Of a DNA stretch of 64,000 nucleotides, positions 47,028-56,026 are shown one piece after another (within the stretch, counting starts at the first letter, position 1; every line of letters begins with the position of its first letter). The notes beneath the pieces are model-generated. The model saw only the letters and a program-made list of their open reading frames with translations, had not been told where the DNA came from and made no database searches. Both the position numbers and the translations under genes were made by a program. Origin of the DNA: an uncultured Duncaniella sp. (lineage in GTDB: Bacteria > Bacteroidota > Bacteroidia > Bacteroidales > Muribaculaceae); assembly GCA_910584825.1 (NCBI GenBank), contig CAJUCI010000007.1:1-64000 (forward strand). Reading direction: 5' to 3'.

Positions 47028-47867
47028 ATGAAGAAAATTTTTACTCTCATCGCAGTGGCCGCAATGGCCTTCACAGCTTATGCAGCTGAGCCTATTTTCC
47101 TTAACATGGGTACAGTACCTGTTCTTGACGCAGAAGGCCAGCCCGAACTCGGCACTGACGGCAAGCCCAAAACCAAACCCAACTACTCATCAATCAGCGG
47201 TGACTACACCGACATCTACACCGGCACTGAAGTGCAGGGTTGCGACGGCCTCAAGTGGGTTAACAATGATGTGACTATGTTCCTCGTCAAGGCGGACAAG
47301 GCCTATTCCGGAGCTATCACCAACACCGAGAACGGCAAGTCAATCAAGCTCTCAAACAGTGCACCCAACGTCCTCAATCTCCCCGAAGGATTCACTGTAG
47401 GCACCATCGAGTTCTATGGATACTGCAACGACAAGACCGCCGGTAAAGTCGCTTATATCGCAAGCATCCTCAACGAAGCAGGCGAAACCGTATACGAAGG
47501 CACCGAGGCCGGTGAAACCCTTCCCCGTATCGCCGCCCTCCCCGGTTATGACGAGTTTGTACCCGACGGCACAAAGAAAGACGACGAATTTTGGGCTCCT
47601 TTCACTCTTGACCAGATGCCCAAAATCACCTGCAAGCTCACCAAGCCCGTATCAGGTAAGCTTTGGTTCAAGAACGGTGGCAAGCAGCCCTGTATCTACA
47701 TCAAGCTCATCCCCGCTGATGACCAGTCAGGCATCGCTGACATCACAGTTGACGAGAACGCACCCGTTGAGTACTTCAACCTCCAGGGCATCCGCGTAGC
47801 CAACCCCGAGAACGGCCTTTACATCCGTCGTCAGGGCAACAAGGTTGAGAAGATTCTCGTTAAGTAA
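47028..47867 (+). CDS. Secreted protein with YFNLQG C-terminal motif, paralogue 2
   Basis: A 279-residue secreted protein, paralogous to the gene 300 bp upstream. The start at 47028 gives MKKIFTLIAVAAMAFTAYA, matching paralogue 1; an ATG six bases earlier is less likely. The middle differs strongly (NYSSISGDYTDIYTGTEVQG, a glycan-type or adhesin-like beta domain of unknown role) but keeps KSIKLSNSAPNVLNLPEGF. The end SGIADITVDENAPVEYFNLQ and GIRVANPENGLYIRRQGNKV is shared. The two genes therefore share conserved ends around a divergent middle. Confidence 0.75.
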   Translation: MKKIFTLIAVAAMAFTAYAAEPIFLNMGTVPVLDAEGQPELGTDGKPKTKPNYSSISGDYTDIYTGTEVQGCDGLKWVNNDVTMFLVKADKAYSGAITNTENGKSIKLSNSAPNVLNLPEGFTVGTIEFYGYCNDKTAGKVAYIASILNEAGETVYEGTEAGETLPRIAALPGYDEFVPDGTKKDDEFWAPFTLDQMPKITCKLTKPVSGKLWFKNGGKQPCIYIKLIPADDQSGIADITVDENAPVEYFNLQGIRVANPENGLYIRRQGNKVEKILVK

Positions 47868-47960
47868 TCATCCACACCAATATCCCGCGCTCTCCATTCA
47901 TCACACGTGATACTCCGTCATTTGAGGGATTCATCACAGCCGAGAGCATAAACCCAACAC

Positions 47961-47994
47961 CGCCCGAGGAGCCCGCTCCCCGGGCGATTTTTTT
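47961..47994 (+). terminator. Terminator of paralogue 2
   Basis: CGCCCGAGGAGC pairs with GCTCCCCGGGCG and is followed by ATTTTTTT, a strong factor-independent terminator. Confidence 0.88.
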
Positions 47995-48002
47995 GCAACC
48001 AT

Positions 48003-48113
48003 GTAGGAGCGACGGCTTTAGCCGTCGATATGGCACGACTAAACTAACTTTTATTCTCTGAACCATTCGCTAATACGTAGCTTCATTTCGACGGCTAAAG
48101 CCGTCGCTCCTAC
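48003..48113. mobile_element. REP pair (REPIN/MITE-like element), compact form
   Basis: REP copy 5 (48003-48032, plus) and copy 6 (48084-48113, minus, one mismatch) are separated by 51 bp. The spacer resembles one unit of the spacer in the 24-kb element: it begins GCACGACTAAACTAACTTTT and ends GTAGCTTCAT. The element is wedged between a terminator and the 3' end of a small minus-strand gene. It has no coding capacity. Confidence 0.78.
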
Positions 48114-48120
48114 CTCCCCC

Positions 48121-48387
48121 TCACGCAAACAGCGAGGGGTATTGTGAGGGTGCAGGCGATGATGCGGGGGAGGTGGTGCGGAACACGAGGTTGTGCTGCC
48201 GGGTCCAGCCCTGGGTGCGGTTGCGCAGACGCACTGTGACGATGCCGGCGTCCTTGGGGGCTGACTCCCTGACCTGACGGAACACATCGGTGAGCGTCGA
48301 CGCTCCGCTCATGGTGAGCGAGAGGAGAACTATGCCACATGACTGGGCTGTGACTTGGATGAGGTCGGTGCGATGTATCGATGCCAT
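48121..48387 (-). CDS. Small hypothetical protein
   Basis: An 88-residue protein I do not recognise. It has no signal peptide; the first 60 residues (MASIHRTDLIQVTAQSCGIV, then LLSLTMSGASTLTDVFRQV and GIVTVRLRNRTQGW) suggest a compact beta-alpha domain, and the tail SPASSPAPSQYPSLFA is low-complexity. It has its own -7 element upstream. The stop is 8 bp from the REP pair, so the odd tail may have been altered by the insertion. Confidence 0.5.
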   Translation of the reverse strand: MASIHRTDLIQVTAQSCGIVLLSLTMSGASTLTDVFRQVRESAPKDAGIVTVRLRNRTQGWTRQHNLVFRTTSPASSPAPSQYPSLFA

Positions 48388-48416
48388 AACATTAAGTGTT
48401 TGTTAGTTTTATACTA

Positions 48417-48424
48417 CAAATTTA
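48417..48424 (-). promoter_or_regulatory. -7 element of small gene at 48.1-48.4 kb
   Basis: TAAATTTG on the minus strand, about 30 bp before the ATG. This is the main support for the gene being real. Confidence 0.5.
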
Positions 48425-48577
48425 CATCCCGATATGGGCAACATAACTGCCCAACACATTTAAAACAATCTAAATTCAGGCATAAATGACATAAATACCG
48501 CCATATGACAGCGTGTCATATCGGCGAGGCCGCGCACATACACCTATTTATATAAAGGGGCGCGCCCGATAAACTAA

Positions 48578-48594
48578 TTGGCATGATTTTTGTT
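48578..48594 (+). promoter_or_regulatory. Possible sigma-54-type promoter of clpB
   Basis: TTGGCATGATTTTTGTT has GG and GT exactly 10 nt apart, close to the sigma-54 consensus (TGGCAC, 5 nt, TTGCW) with the last C replaced by T. There is no TAnnTTTG element nearby. The leader would be about 50 nt. The assignment is inference. Confidence 0.45.
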
Positions 48595-48652
48595 AATAAG
48601 TTATAAGTACGAAAAACATAATCACGAACCTTCAACTTACTACATACGACTT

Positions 48653-51241
48653 ATGAACTTCAATAATTTCACCATAAAGTCTCAAGAGGCGATACAGAAG
48701 GCGATAGAGATTGCTCGAGGAGCCGGCAATCAGGCTATCGAGCCCGTCCATCTGCTTAAGGGAGTGATGACTGAGGGGGAATCGCTCATCAACTTCATTT
48801 TCTCCAAGGTCGGAGCCAATGCGGCCACCTTGATGCGTCAGGTTGATGACAAAATTGCTTCCGAACCACGCGTTTCGGGAGGCGAACCTTATCTCAGCCG
48901 CACCTCCAACGACGTCCTTCAGAAAGCTCTCGACATTGCCAAGAAACAGGGCGACGAGTATGTAACACTCGAGGCTCTGCTCATGGCCATCTTCACGGTC
49001 AACTCTCCGGCCGCAACAATCCTCAAGGATGCCGGATTGAGCCAACGTGAAATGGAAGCCGCAGTGGCCGAGCTTCGCAAAGGAAAGAAAGCAACCGACC
49101 AGAGTGCCGAGGACACCTATCAGGCCCTCTCGAAGTATGCCATCAACCTCAACGAGCGTGCCCGCGAAGGCAAGCTCGACCCGGTGATAGGGCGTGACGA
49201 CGAGATACGCCGCGTGCTCCAGATACTGTCACGGCGCACCAAAAACAACCCCATGCTCATCGGCGAGCCTGGCACCGGCAAGACCGCCATCGCCGAGGGA
49301 CTGGCCCAAAGAATCGTGCGCGGCGACGTGCCCGAAAACCTCCGCACCAAGCAGATTTATTCGCTCGACATGGGTGCGCTCGTAGCCGGCGCGAAGTACA
49401 AAGGTGAGTTTGAGGAACGCCTCAAGGCCATCGTCAACGAAGTGACCGGGGCCGACGGCGAGATTATCCTCTTCATCGACGAGATTCACACCCTCGTCGG
49501 TGCCGGCAAGGGTGAAGGTGCGATGGACGCTGCCAACATCCTAAAGCCTGCGCTCGCCCGAGGCGAACTGCGCTCGATAGGCGCGACCACGCTCGACGAG
49601 TATCAGAAGTATTTCGAGAAGGACAAGGCCCTCGAACGCCGATTCCAGAAAGTCATGGTCAACGAGCCTGACGAGGCTGCCGCCATCGCCATCCTCCGCG
49701 GTCTGAAGGAACGCTACGAGAACCACCACAAGGTGCGTATCCGTGATGAGGCGATTATCGCCGCCGTGACCCTCTCGGAGCGTTACATCACTGACCGTTT
49801 CCTCCCCGACAAGGCCATCGACCTCGTCGACGAGGCCGCCTCAAAGCTGCGCCTCGAGATTGACTCAGTGCCCCAGGCACTCGATGAGATTTCGCGTCTC
49901 ATAGCCCAAAAGGAGATTGAGCGCGAGGCCATCAAGCGCGAGGGGGACGAGCCAAAGGTCAAGGAAATCGAAAAGGAGCTTGCCGACCTGCGCGACCGCG
50001 AGAAGGAATTCACCGCCAAGTGGAAGGCCGAGAAGGAGCTAATCAACAAGATTCAGCAAAACAAGATTGACATCGAGCAGCTGGCCTTTGACGCCGAGCG
50101 CGCCGAGCGCGAGGGCGACTATGCCAAGGTGGCCGAGATACGCTACTCCAAAATCCGTCAGAAGGAGGAGGAGAACGACGAAATCCAGACCCGCCTCCAC
50201 TCGATGCAGGGCGAAAAGGCCCTCATAAAGGAAGAGGTCGACTCAGAGGACATCGCCGACGTCGTGTCACGCTGGACAGGCATCCCCGTCAACAAGATGG
50301 TGCAGACCGAGAAGGAGAAACTGCTTCACCTCGAGACCGAGCTTCACCACCGCGTGGTGGGTCAGAACGATGCCATCCGCGCCATCGCCGACGCTGTGCG
50401 CCGCTCGCGTGCCGGACTTAACGACCCGCGCCGACCCATCGGCTCGTTCATCTTCCTCGGCACCACGGGTGTCGGCAAGACCGAGCTGGCCAAGGCCCTG
50501 GCCGAATACCTCTTCGACGACGAAAACATGATGACGCGTATCGACATGAGCGAGTATCAGGAGAAGCACTCCGTGAGCCGACTCGTAGGCGCGCCTCCGG
50601 GATACGTCGGATATGACGAGGGCGGACAGCTCACCGAGGCCGTAAGGCGCAAGCCCTACTCGGTAGTGCTCTTCGACGAGATTGAGAAGGCCCATCCCGA
50701 TGTGTTCAACATACTGCTCCAGGTGCTCGACGACGGACGTCTGACCGACAACAAGGGCCGTATGGTCAACTTCAAGAACACCATCATCATCATGACCTCC
50801 AACATGGGCTCGCACCTCATCCGCGACAACTTTGCCAAGATGACGGCTGACAACCGCGAGGAGACCATCGAGACGACCAAGAATGAAGTGATTGAGCTGC
50901 TCAAGCAGACCATCCGCCCCGAGTTCCTCAACCGTATTGACGAAATCATCATGTTCACCCCGCTCAACGAGGCTGAAATCGAAGAGATTGTGGGTCTGCA
51001 GATTAAGTCGATACAGCGCATGCTCGCCACCAACGGCATCACGCTCGAGGTGACCCCGGCCGCGCTCCGATTCCTCGCCGAGGAGGGCTACGACCCCGAG
51101 TTCGGTGCCCGACCCGTCAAGCGAGTCATCCACCGCATGGTGCTCAACCAGCTCAGCAAGGACATCCTCGCCCAAAAGGTCGACCGCGAACATCCCATCA
51201 TCATCGATTACGTCGATGGCGACATAGTATTCAAGAACTGA
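48653..51241 (+). CDS. clpB: ATP-dependent chaperone ClpB
   Basis: An 862-residue Hsp100 disaggregase that works with DnaK to rescue aggregated proteins. Layout: N-domain (about 1-145), AAA1 with Walker A GEPGTGKT (204-211) and Walker B LFIDEIHTL, the middle coiled-coil domain (about 410-530), AAA2 with Walker A GTTGVGKT (603-610), the pore loop GYVGYDEGG and a C-terminal small domain. The middle domain distinguishes it from ClpA/ClpC. The start at 48653 gives the standard NFNNFTIKSQEAIQKA N-terminus; an upstream in-frame ATG at 48590 overlaps the predicted promoter. Confidence 0.97.
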   Translation: MNFNNFTIKSQEAIQKAIEIARGAGNQAIEPVHLLKGVMTEGESLINFIFSKVGANAATLMRQVDDKIASEPRVSGGEPYLSRTSNDVLQKALDIAKKQGDEYVTLEALLMAIFTVNSPAATILKDAGLSQREMEAAVAELRKGKKATDQSAEDTYQALSKYAINLNERAREGKLDPVIGRDDEIRRVLQILSRRTKNNPMLIGEPGTGKTAIAEGLAQRIVRGDVPENLRTKQIYSLDMGALVAGAKYKGEFEERLKAIVNEVTGADGEIILFIDEIHTLVGAGKGEGAMDAANILKPALARGELRSIGATTLDEYQKYFEKDKALERRFQKVMVNEPDEAAAIAILRGLKERYENHHKVRIRDEAIIAAVTLSERYITDRFLPDKAIDLVDEAASKLRLEIDSVPQALDEISRLIAQKEIEREAIKREGDEPKVKEIEKELADLRDREKEFTAKWKAEKELINKIQQNKIDIEQLAFDAERAEREGDYAKVAEIRYSKIRQKEEENDEIQTRLHSMQGEKALIKEEVDSEDIADVVSRWTGIPVNKMVQTEKEKLLHLETELHHRVVGQNDAIRAIADAVRRSRAGLNDPRRPIGSFIFLGTTGVGKTELAKALAEYLFDDENMMTRIDMSEYQEKHSVSRLVGAPPGYVGYDEGGQLTEAVRRKPYSVVLFDEIEKAHPDVFNILLQVLDDGRLTDNKGRMVNFKNTIIIMTSNMGSHLIRDNFAKMTADNREETIETTKNEVIELLKQTIRPEFLNRIDEIIMFTPLNEAEIEEIVGLQIKSIQRMLATNGITLEVTPAALRFLAEEGYDPEFGARPVKRVIHRMVLNQLSKDILAQKVDREHPIIIDYVDGDIVFKN

Positions 51242-51322
51242 ACACGTGCCGTCAGGCACTCTACCTGATTCACTCTCTTTTTAATCCTCTCTTTTCAATT
51301 ATCTCTCTAAAAAACTATAATT

Positions 51323-51808
51323 ATGAAAAAATTCTTCTATCTACTTTTAGCATTGCCGCTGTTCGCACTGATATCGGCATGTGACGATGATGACAACAAG
51401 ATTCCCGACGTGAGCATCTCTGTCGACTATGACGCATCGACAGCCACGCTTAAGGACGGCGCATTCTATGTGGTCAAGGGTGAGACCTTCAAAATCAACG
51501 GTCTCGTCGTGACCCCCGCACCCGGCACCGGCAAGGCTACCCTCGGCAACACCACGTACTTCATCGACGGCTTCCCCTTCTATACCACAGGCATAGCACC
51601 CTTCGGTGTGGAAATCGGCACCTCTGACATGGAGGAAGGCACCTACACACTGTCGGTCAACACCCAGATTCTCCAGGTCGACAAGTCGTTAGGTTGGGGC
51701 GTGTTCCAGTACAAGATGGTCATTGTGCCCGCACCTGAGGACCAGCCCGGTGACGAAGGCGGCGGCACCGACGTGCCTGACGCAACCATCGCCGACTCAG
51801 TCGACTAA
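51323..51808 (+). CDS. Unknown lipoprotein
   Basis: A 161-residue lipoprotein with a lipobox LISAC (C20) followed by DDDDNK, an acidic stretch after the lipidated cysteine of the kind that directs lipoproteins to the cell surface in Bacteroidetes. The rest is a single beta-sandwich-like domain (GETFKINGLVVTPAPGTGKATLG, EEGTYTLSVNTQILQVD) and a Gly/Asp/Pro-rich tail. No family is recognised. It follows clpB by 81 bp and ends in its own hairpin. Confidence 0.72.
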   Translation: MKKFFYLLLALPLFALISACDDDDNKIPDVSISVDYDASTATLKDGAFYVVKGETFKINGLVVTPAPGTGKATLGNTTYFIDGFPFYTTGIAPFGVEIGTSDMEEGTYTLSVNTQILQVDKSLGWGVFQYKMVIVPAPEDQPGDEGGGTDVPDATIADSVD

Positions 51809-51835
51809 TCCCCTCTGTGCTGACAACCACACAGC

Positions 51836-51914
51836 ATAATACAATAAATCCCAATCAGCCTGATTGCCTGAAACGATTCAGACAATGACGGTCAATTGGG
51901 ATTTCTTGTATTAT
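51836..51914. terminator. Bidirectional hairpin between lipoprotein and acyltransferase
   Basis: ATAATACAATAAATCCCAAT (51836-51855) pairs with the end of the segment ATTGGGATTTCTTGTATTAT (51895-51914) with one mismatch; an inner TGCCTGAA/TTCAGACA stem caps it. It serves both convergent genes. Confidence 0.65.
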
Positions 51915-51932
51915 GTATTCAACAAAGCGTCG

Positions 51933-52985
51933 TCAGGCTCCTGTTATATATTTTCCATGAGGCAACCGGCTTAACAGCCAGGTCAACAAATAGCCGGTAA
52001 ACAAAGTCAATACGGCAATCAACACTGTCCTTGGGAAAATATGTATTGTAGACCCGTCAAACAGGCCCCAGTATAACTCTCGTGCTATGTATATATGGGT
52101 CAGATATATTCCGAAAGAATATTTAGCTACAGCTGTAATCATCTTTTGCAGCCAAGGACGAACTGACACCTTCTGCACCAATGTGTATAGCATAGCCACA
52201 AACACGGCACTACCCAACTGCAGGTCGTCTAACAGCGGACTGACATCATCATCTCTAAGTTTCAGTATCAGTATCGCCAACGGATACATGATAAAAAGTG
52301 ACACCAGCGCAATCCAACGTGCATTCAAGCCTATGGCTATAGGATATTTGTTCAGATAGTAACCCATCAGCCAATACCCCAAAAATCCGCCAAAATACAC
52401 CAGAGTCCAATAATAATTACCGCCGGCAGAAAAGATGCCGATGAAATGCGGGAAAAAGTGTAAAATCCACGGAAGTGTAAGATTTATAAGCCATAGCCCT
52501 ATGAAGAACTCAATTTGGCGACGGCTTGCCTGTCTGAGCCACGGTGAAATATATGGTGCAAACAAATACAGTCCGGCCATAGCGTAGACAAACCAATAGA
52601 CCCCGATAGCAGGCTGGAAGGGGATACGCAGAATCGCGTTTATCGCAGAGTCAATCGGGAGTGCTCTCGTATATGTATATAAGAGCATACCAAGAATTGA
52701 CCATATGAATAATGGCGGGAGCAGCTTTTTAAAACGCCTGTGATAAAATGTCCTGAAGCCGGTTTTTACGGGAAGCAACACGGTGCCCGATAATGCGAGA
52801 AACAATTCTGAGCTCGGAGTGCCCAAGAACGATATCGAAAACATCCAGAAGCCATCAATCTCAGGTTGGTCGGTATGCATCGTGGAGTGCGTCAACAAGA
52901 CCAGGAAGCAAGCCAATACCCTCAGATTATCGATATAATACAATCGCGGTTTTTGGTCAACAATGTCAGATGTGATAGATGTCAT
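51933..52985 (-). CDS. Acyltransferase family 3 membrane protein
   Basis: A 350-residue inner-membrane protein with about ten helices. The family pattern is clear: RLYYIDNLRVLACFLVLLTHSTMH with the conserved R and H near residues 19-31, FLALSGTVLLPVK, FKKLLPPLFIWSILG and FGIYLTHIYIARELYWG near the end. Acyltransferase-3 proteins move acetyl or other acyl groups onto sugars of surface polymers. It is noticeably AT-richer than the MBOAT gene next to it. It probably belongs functionally to the O-acetylation cluster upstream on the same strand. Confidence 0.88.
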   Translation of the reverse strand: MTSITSDIVDQKPRLYYIDNLRVLACFLVLLTHSTMHTDQPEIDGFWMFSISFLGTPSSELFLALSGTVLLPVKTGFRTFYHRRFKKLLPPLFIWSILGMLLYTYTRALPIDSAINAILRIPFQPAIGVYWFVYAMAGLYLFAPYISPWLRQASRRQIEFFIGLWLINLTLPWILHFFPHFIGIFSAGGNYYWTLVYFGGFLGYWLMGYYLNKYPIAIGLNARWIALVSLFIMYPLAILILKLRDDDVSPLLDDLQLGSAVFVAMLYTLVQKVSVRPWLQKMITAVAKYSFGIYLTHIYIARELYWGLFDGSTIHIFPRTVLIAVLTLFTGYLLTWLLSRLPHGKYITGA

Positions 52986-53016
52986 TTTTAACTCTATTCT
53001 ATATTATAATCCTATC

Positions 53017-54624
53017 CTAATACTGCAGATAGATGAATGGGACGATGTCGCTTGAACGGACCTGGATGGCTACGAGGAGGATGAGCGCGAGGGCGATGGC
53101 CTGGACTATGACCGGCGAGGCCATGAATCCGCGCTTGAGCGGCGAGGTGACACGCGAGGGGAGGATATGCACGAAATAGCCTACGGTCATGGCGAGCACT
53201 ATGGTCATGTAGCTCTCGATAAACTGCGGTGCCACCGAGAGGTGGAAGTCGTGGAATATCTGATGCCACATCATGCCGACATCCTCCATCGAGCGCGCCC
53301 TGAACAGCATGAAGGCGGCCGACACGAGCAGAAATGTCACAATCATATTGAATCCCTTAATGACGGGCGCGAAACGCGATGGCACAGTCACCATCTCCAC
53401 TTCGCCATTGTCAGTAACGATAGTCTCGGTCTCGGTGGCCGAGGGGAGGAAGCCGCGCGTCATCTTATGCACCACCAAGAGCGCGCCGTGCGTCGCACCC
53501 CATATCACATACATCCACGATGCCCCATGCCAGAAACCGCCGATGACCATCGTGGCAAACTGGTTGAAATAAGCCCTCGGCTTGGAGCAGCGGTTACCGC
53601 CCAGCGGGATGTAGACATAATCCCTGAGCCATGTGGAGAGCGATATGTGCCAGCGGTGCCAAAACTCGGTGGGGTTGGCCGCCTTGAATGGAGAATTGAA
53701 GTTTTCTTTGAAGCGGTAGCCGAGCAGCAGGGCTATGCCTATGGCAATGTCGCTGTAGCCCGAGAAGTCGCAGTAGAGCTGGATGGTAAAGCCGAAGGTG
53801 GCCATCATATTCTCAAATCCGCTATAAAGCGCGGGATTGTCAAACACACGGTCGACAAAGTTGCCCGAGATGAAATCGGCAATCACCATCTTCTTGATTA
53901 TGCCGAGAATTATGAGGTATATGCCCTCGGACGTCATCTCATGCGTGGCCACAGGATTGGCCTTAATCTGCGGAAGCATATCCTTGGCACGCACCACCGG
54001 GCCGGCAAGCAGCGGAGGGAAGAACGTAAGGAAGAAGAGATAGTCGAGCGGATTGCGGCATGCGTCAGTGTGCCCGCGGTAGATGTCGACGATATAGCTT
54101 ATGGAGCGGAAGGTGAAGAACGATATGCCGGCGGGAAGGATGACATTGATGGGGTCGATGTGTGTTGTGAAGAAGCTGTTGACCGTATCAATCAGCAGGC
54201 CGAAATACTTGAAGTAGGCCAGCAATCCGACGTTGACCGTGACATTGAGCACGACGATAAGTTTCATCACCGCCGTGCGTCCGCGCGTGAGCGAGCGCGC
54301 ACCCTGCATGCACATGCCCAGCACATAATCGCTCACCGCCACGCCGAGCAGTATCAGGCAACACTCGCCCGAAGCCTTGTAGTAAAAGTATATCGAGAAG
54401 AGTATGACGAAAATCATCCTCGCCACACGCCACGGACGCAACGCGCGATACACTATCACAAACAGCGTGAAGAGTATAAGGAACAGCCCTGTGTTGAACA
54501 GCAGCGGCTGTCGGCTGTCATACACAAGCAGGTCGGCCAGCCGTGAGAGGTCAACCCCCATGCTGTCGAGATGCATCAGAATTATATTATACAGCTCTAC
54601 GAGCCGCGATATTATCAATTCCAC
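53017..54624 (-). CDS. MBOAT family O-acyltransferase (DltB/AlgI/PatA-like)
   Basis: A 535-residue membrane-bound O-acyltransferase with more than ten hydrophobic segments. Diagnostic motifs are ILPAGISFFTFRSISYIVDIYRG, LTFFPPLLAGPVVRA, NPTEFWHRWHISLSTWLRDYVYIPLGGNR (about residues 315-343) and GGFWHGASWMYVIWGATHG with the catalytic histidine at about 367. It takes an acyl group, usually acetyl, across the membrane for transfer to a cell-surface polymer. The two SGNH proteins encoded just upstream are the likely partners that complete the transfer. Confidence 0.93.
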   Translation of the reverse strand: MELIISRLVELYNIILMHLDSMGVDLSRLADLLVYDSRQPLLFNTGLFLILFTLFVIVYRALRPWRVARMIFVILFSIYFYYKASGECCLILLGVAVSDYVLGMCMQGARSLTRGRTAVMKLIVVLNVTVNVGLLAYFKYFGLLIDTVNSFFTTHIDPINVILPAGISFFTFRSISYIVDIYRGHTDACRNPLDYLFFLTFFPPLLAGPVVRAKDMLPQIKANPVATHEMTSEGIYLIILGIIKKMVIADFISGNFVDRVFDNPALYSGFENMMATFGFTIQLYCDFSGYSDIAIGIALLLGYRFKENFNSPFKAANPTEFWHRWHISLSTWLRDYVYIPLGGNRCSKPRAYFNQFATMVIGGFWHGASWMYVIWGATHGALLVVHKMTRGFLPSATETETIVTDNGEVEMVTVPSRFAPVIKGFNMIVTFLLVSAAFMLFRARSMEDVGMMWHQIFHDFHLSVAPQFIESYMTIVLAMTVGYFVHILPSRVTSPLKRGFMASPVIVQAIALALILLVAIQVRSSDIVPFIYLQY

Positions 54625-54697
54625 TTGTGATATAGGGAATAAAGAGGTTGTGTTTCTAAACTACAGCATCGGTCACCGCCGCCGGTAACCGACAGCA

Positions 54698-56026
54698 TCA
54701 GTCATTGGTGCGGAGAGCGTCCATCAGAGCCTCGTAGAGCAGACGGCCCTCGAGGTTGTAGCCCTTGTGGGTGTGGTGCACGCGGTCTTTGGCAAAGAGG
54801 TTTTGGCTTATCCATGACGAGCTTGCCCCGCGCCCTCCGGCCACCTCATACCAGTCATAGACCGCTATGCCGTTGTCCTTGCCATACTCGAGGATGGCTG
54901 TGCGCAAGGGTGCGATGTTGGCGTTGACGGTGTAGGAGCGCGATGTGCGGTTGACGGTGCGGCGACGGCCACGTTTGCCCTTAACCCTGACCTTTTTGGT
55001 GGTGGTCACGCTGCGGTGACACTCCATTGGGGTGGTGAGCAGTATGAGCGCGTCGGGGTTGGCCGTGCGTATGTTCTTGACAAGACGGTCGATTGAGTTC
55101 TTGAAAGCCGTGACGTTGGGCTGACGGCCAAACGCCTCGTTGGTGCCCAGCGATATTATCACCAGGTTAGGCTCGAGCGGACGTATGCCCGCGCCGACAT
55201 TGCCGATGCGGTTATAGGTCTCGTAGGCGGCACCGTTGTTGCCGATGGCGTGGTAGAAGAGGCCGGGGCGGTCGCCCGAGAGCGCGGCACCGAACACCGT
55301 AAGGTCGCCCGACGATGCAAAATCCACAGTCACCTTGGTCTGCTGTGACGGCAGCATTATCTGCGTATAGTCACGCGAGGGGATGGCACGGAAATCGAGC
55401 TTCGCGCCGTCCTCGCCGGTGACACTCTTGACGGTAAACTTGCCGTTGTGGAATATCGTGAGCGAGCGGAACGGATTATAGTCATCGCGCTCTGATGTGC
55501 CTATGGTCAGCTCCGACGAGCTTGCCACAGGGCGTATCGACGCGCCGGTGAATCCTACCGTCTGACGCCACGACGGGCTCATCAGCTTGACGGGGGTCCA
55601 TGAGTTGCGGCTCTGGAAAGTGTAGTCTGACGGCTGATTGGTGCTGCTCATCTTAAGCGGCGACACCAGTCCGCGCCCGGCGTTGCCGAAGTCATATTGC
55701 AGGAGTTCGCGCGTGATGCCGGTGCTTATGTCGGCCTGCACATGCGAGTCACCGATATGCACTATCGACACCGGCGTGGCATCGCTCGCAAGGAAAGCCT
55801 TGCGCAGCTTCGACCAGTCGGCCCCGTTATATATGATGTGGTTGGCGTTCTTATGGATGAACGAGGGGATGGGTATGTCAATATCATCGGCCTCGTCAGG
55901 TATAATCACAGTGCCCGAGAGCAGCTCGGTAGCATCGTCCTCGGTCACTACATCCTGCGCGCACACCCATGAGGCGGACGCAAGCAGGAGAGATGTCAGA
56001 AATATTCGGGTTACATTACGTTTCAT
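54698..56026 (-). CDS. Secreted SGNH/GDSL-type hydrolase, partner of MBOAT
   Basis: A 442-residue secreted protein with a signal peptide (about 1-23, ASASWVCAQ). Catalytic SGNH motifs are IVHIGDSHVQADI with S94, IGNVGAGIRPLEPNLVIISLGTNEAFG, and DRVHHTHKGY with the Asp/His pair. A basic stretch KKVRVKGKRGRRRTVNRTSR lies in the middle. With MBOAT it probably acetylates or deacetylates a surface glycan, as in the AlgI/AlgJ/AlgX and PatA/PatB systems. It overlaps the next SGNH gene by 4 nt. Confidence 0.86.
   Translation of the reverse strand: MKRNVTRIFLTSLLLASASWVCAQDVVTEDDATELLSGTVIIPDEADDIDIPIPSFIHKNANHIIYNGADWSKLRKAFLASDATPVSIVHIGDSHVQADISTGITRELLQYDFGNAGRGLVSPLKMSSTNQPSDYTFQSRNSWTPVKLMSPSWRQTVGFTGASIRPVASSSELTIGTSERDDYNPFRSLTIFHNGKFTVKSVTGEDGAKLDFRAIPSRDYTQIMLPSQQTKVTVDFASSGDLTVFGAALSGDRPGLFYHAIGNNGAAYETYNRIGNVGAGIRPLEPNLVIISLGTNEAFGRQPNVTAFKNSIDRLVKNIRTANPDALILLTTPMECHRSVTTTKKVRVKGKRGRRRTVNRTSRSYTVNANIAPLRTAILEYGKDNGIAVYDWYEVAGGRGASSSWISQNLFAKDRVHHTHKGYNLEGRLLYEALMDALRTND

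Noticed and set aside
21067..48113. CRISPR array made of the 30-bp repeats
   Set aside because: Six copies in inverted pairs at three distant loci with no regular spacers and no cas genes; they are REP-type sequences.
50267..51259. Open frame (330 codons) antisense to clpB
   Set aside because: Shadow of a highly conserved gene, with no start context.
53167..54546. Long open frame (459 codons) antisense to the MBOAT gene
   Set aside because: Composition is rich in His, Arg and Glu as expected for an antisense shadow; the MBOAT protein on the other strand has clear motifs.
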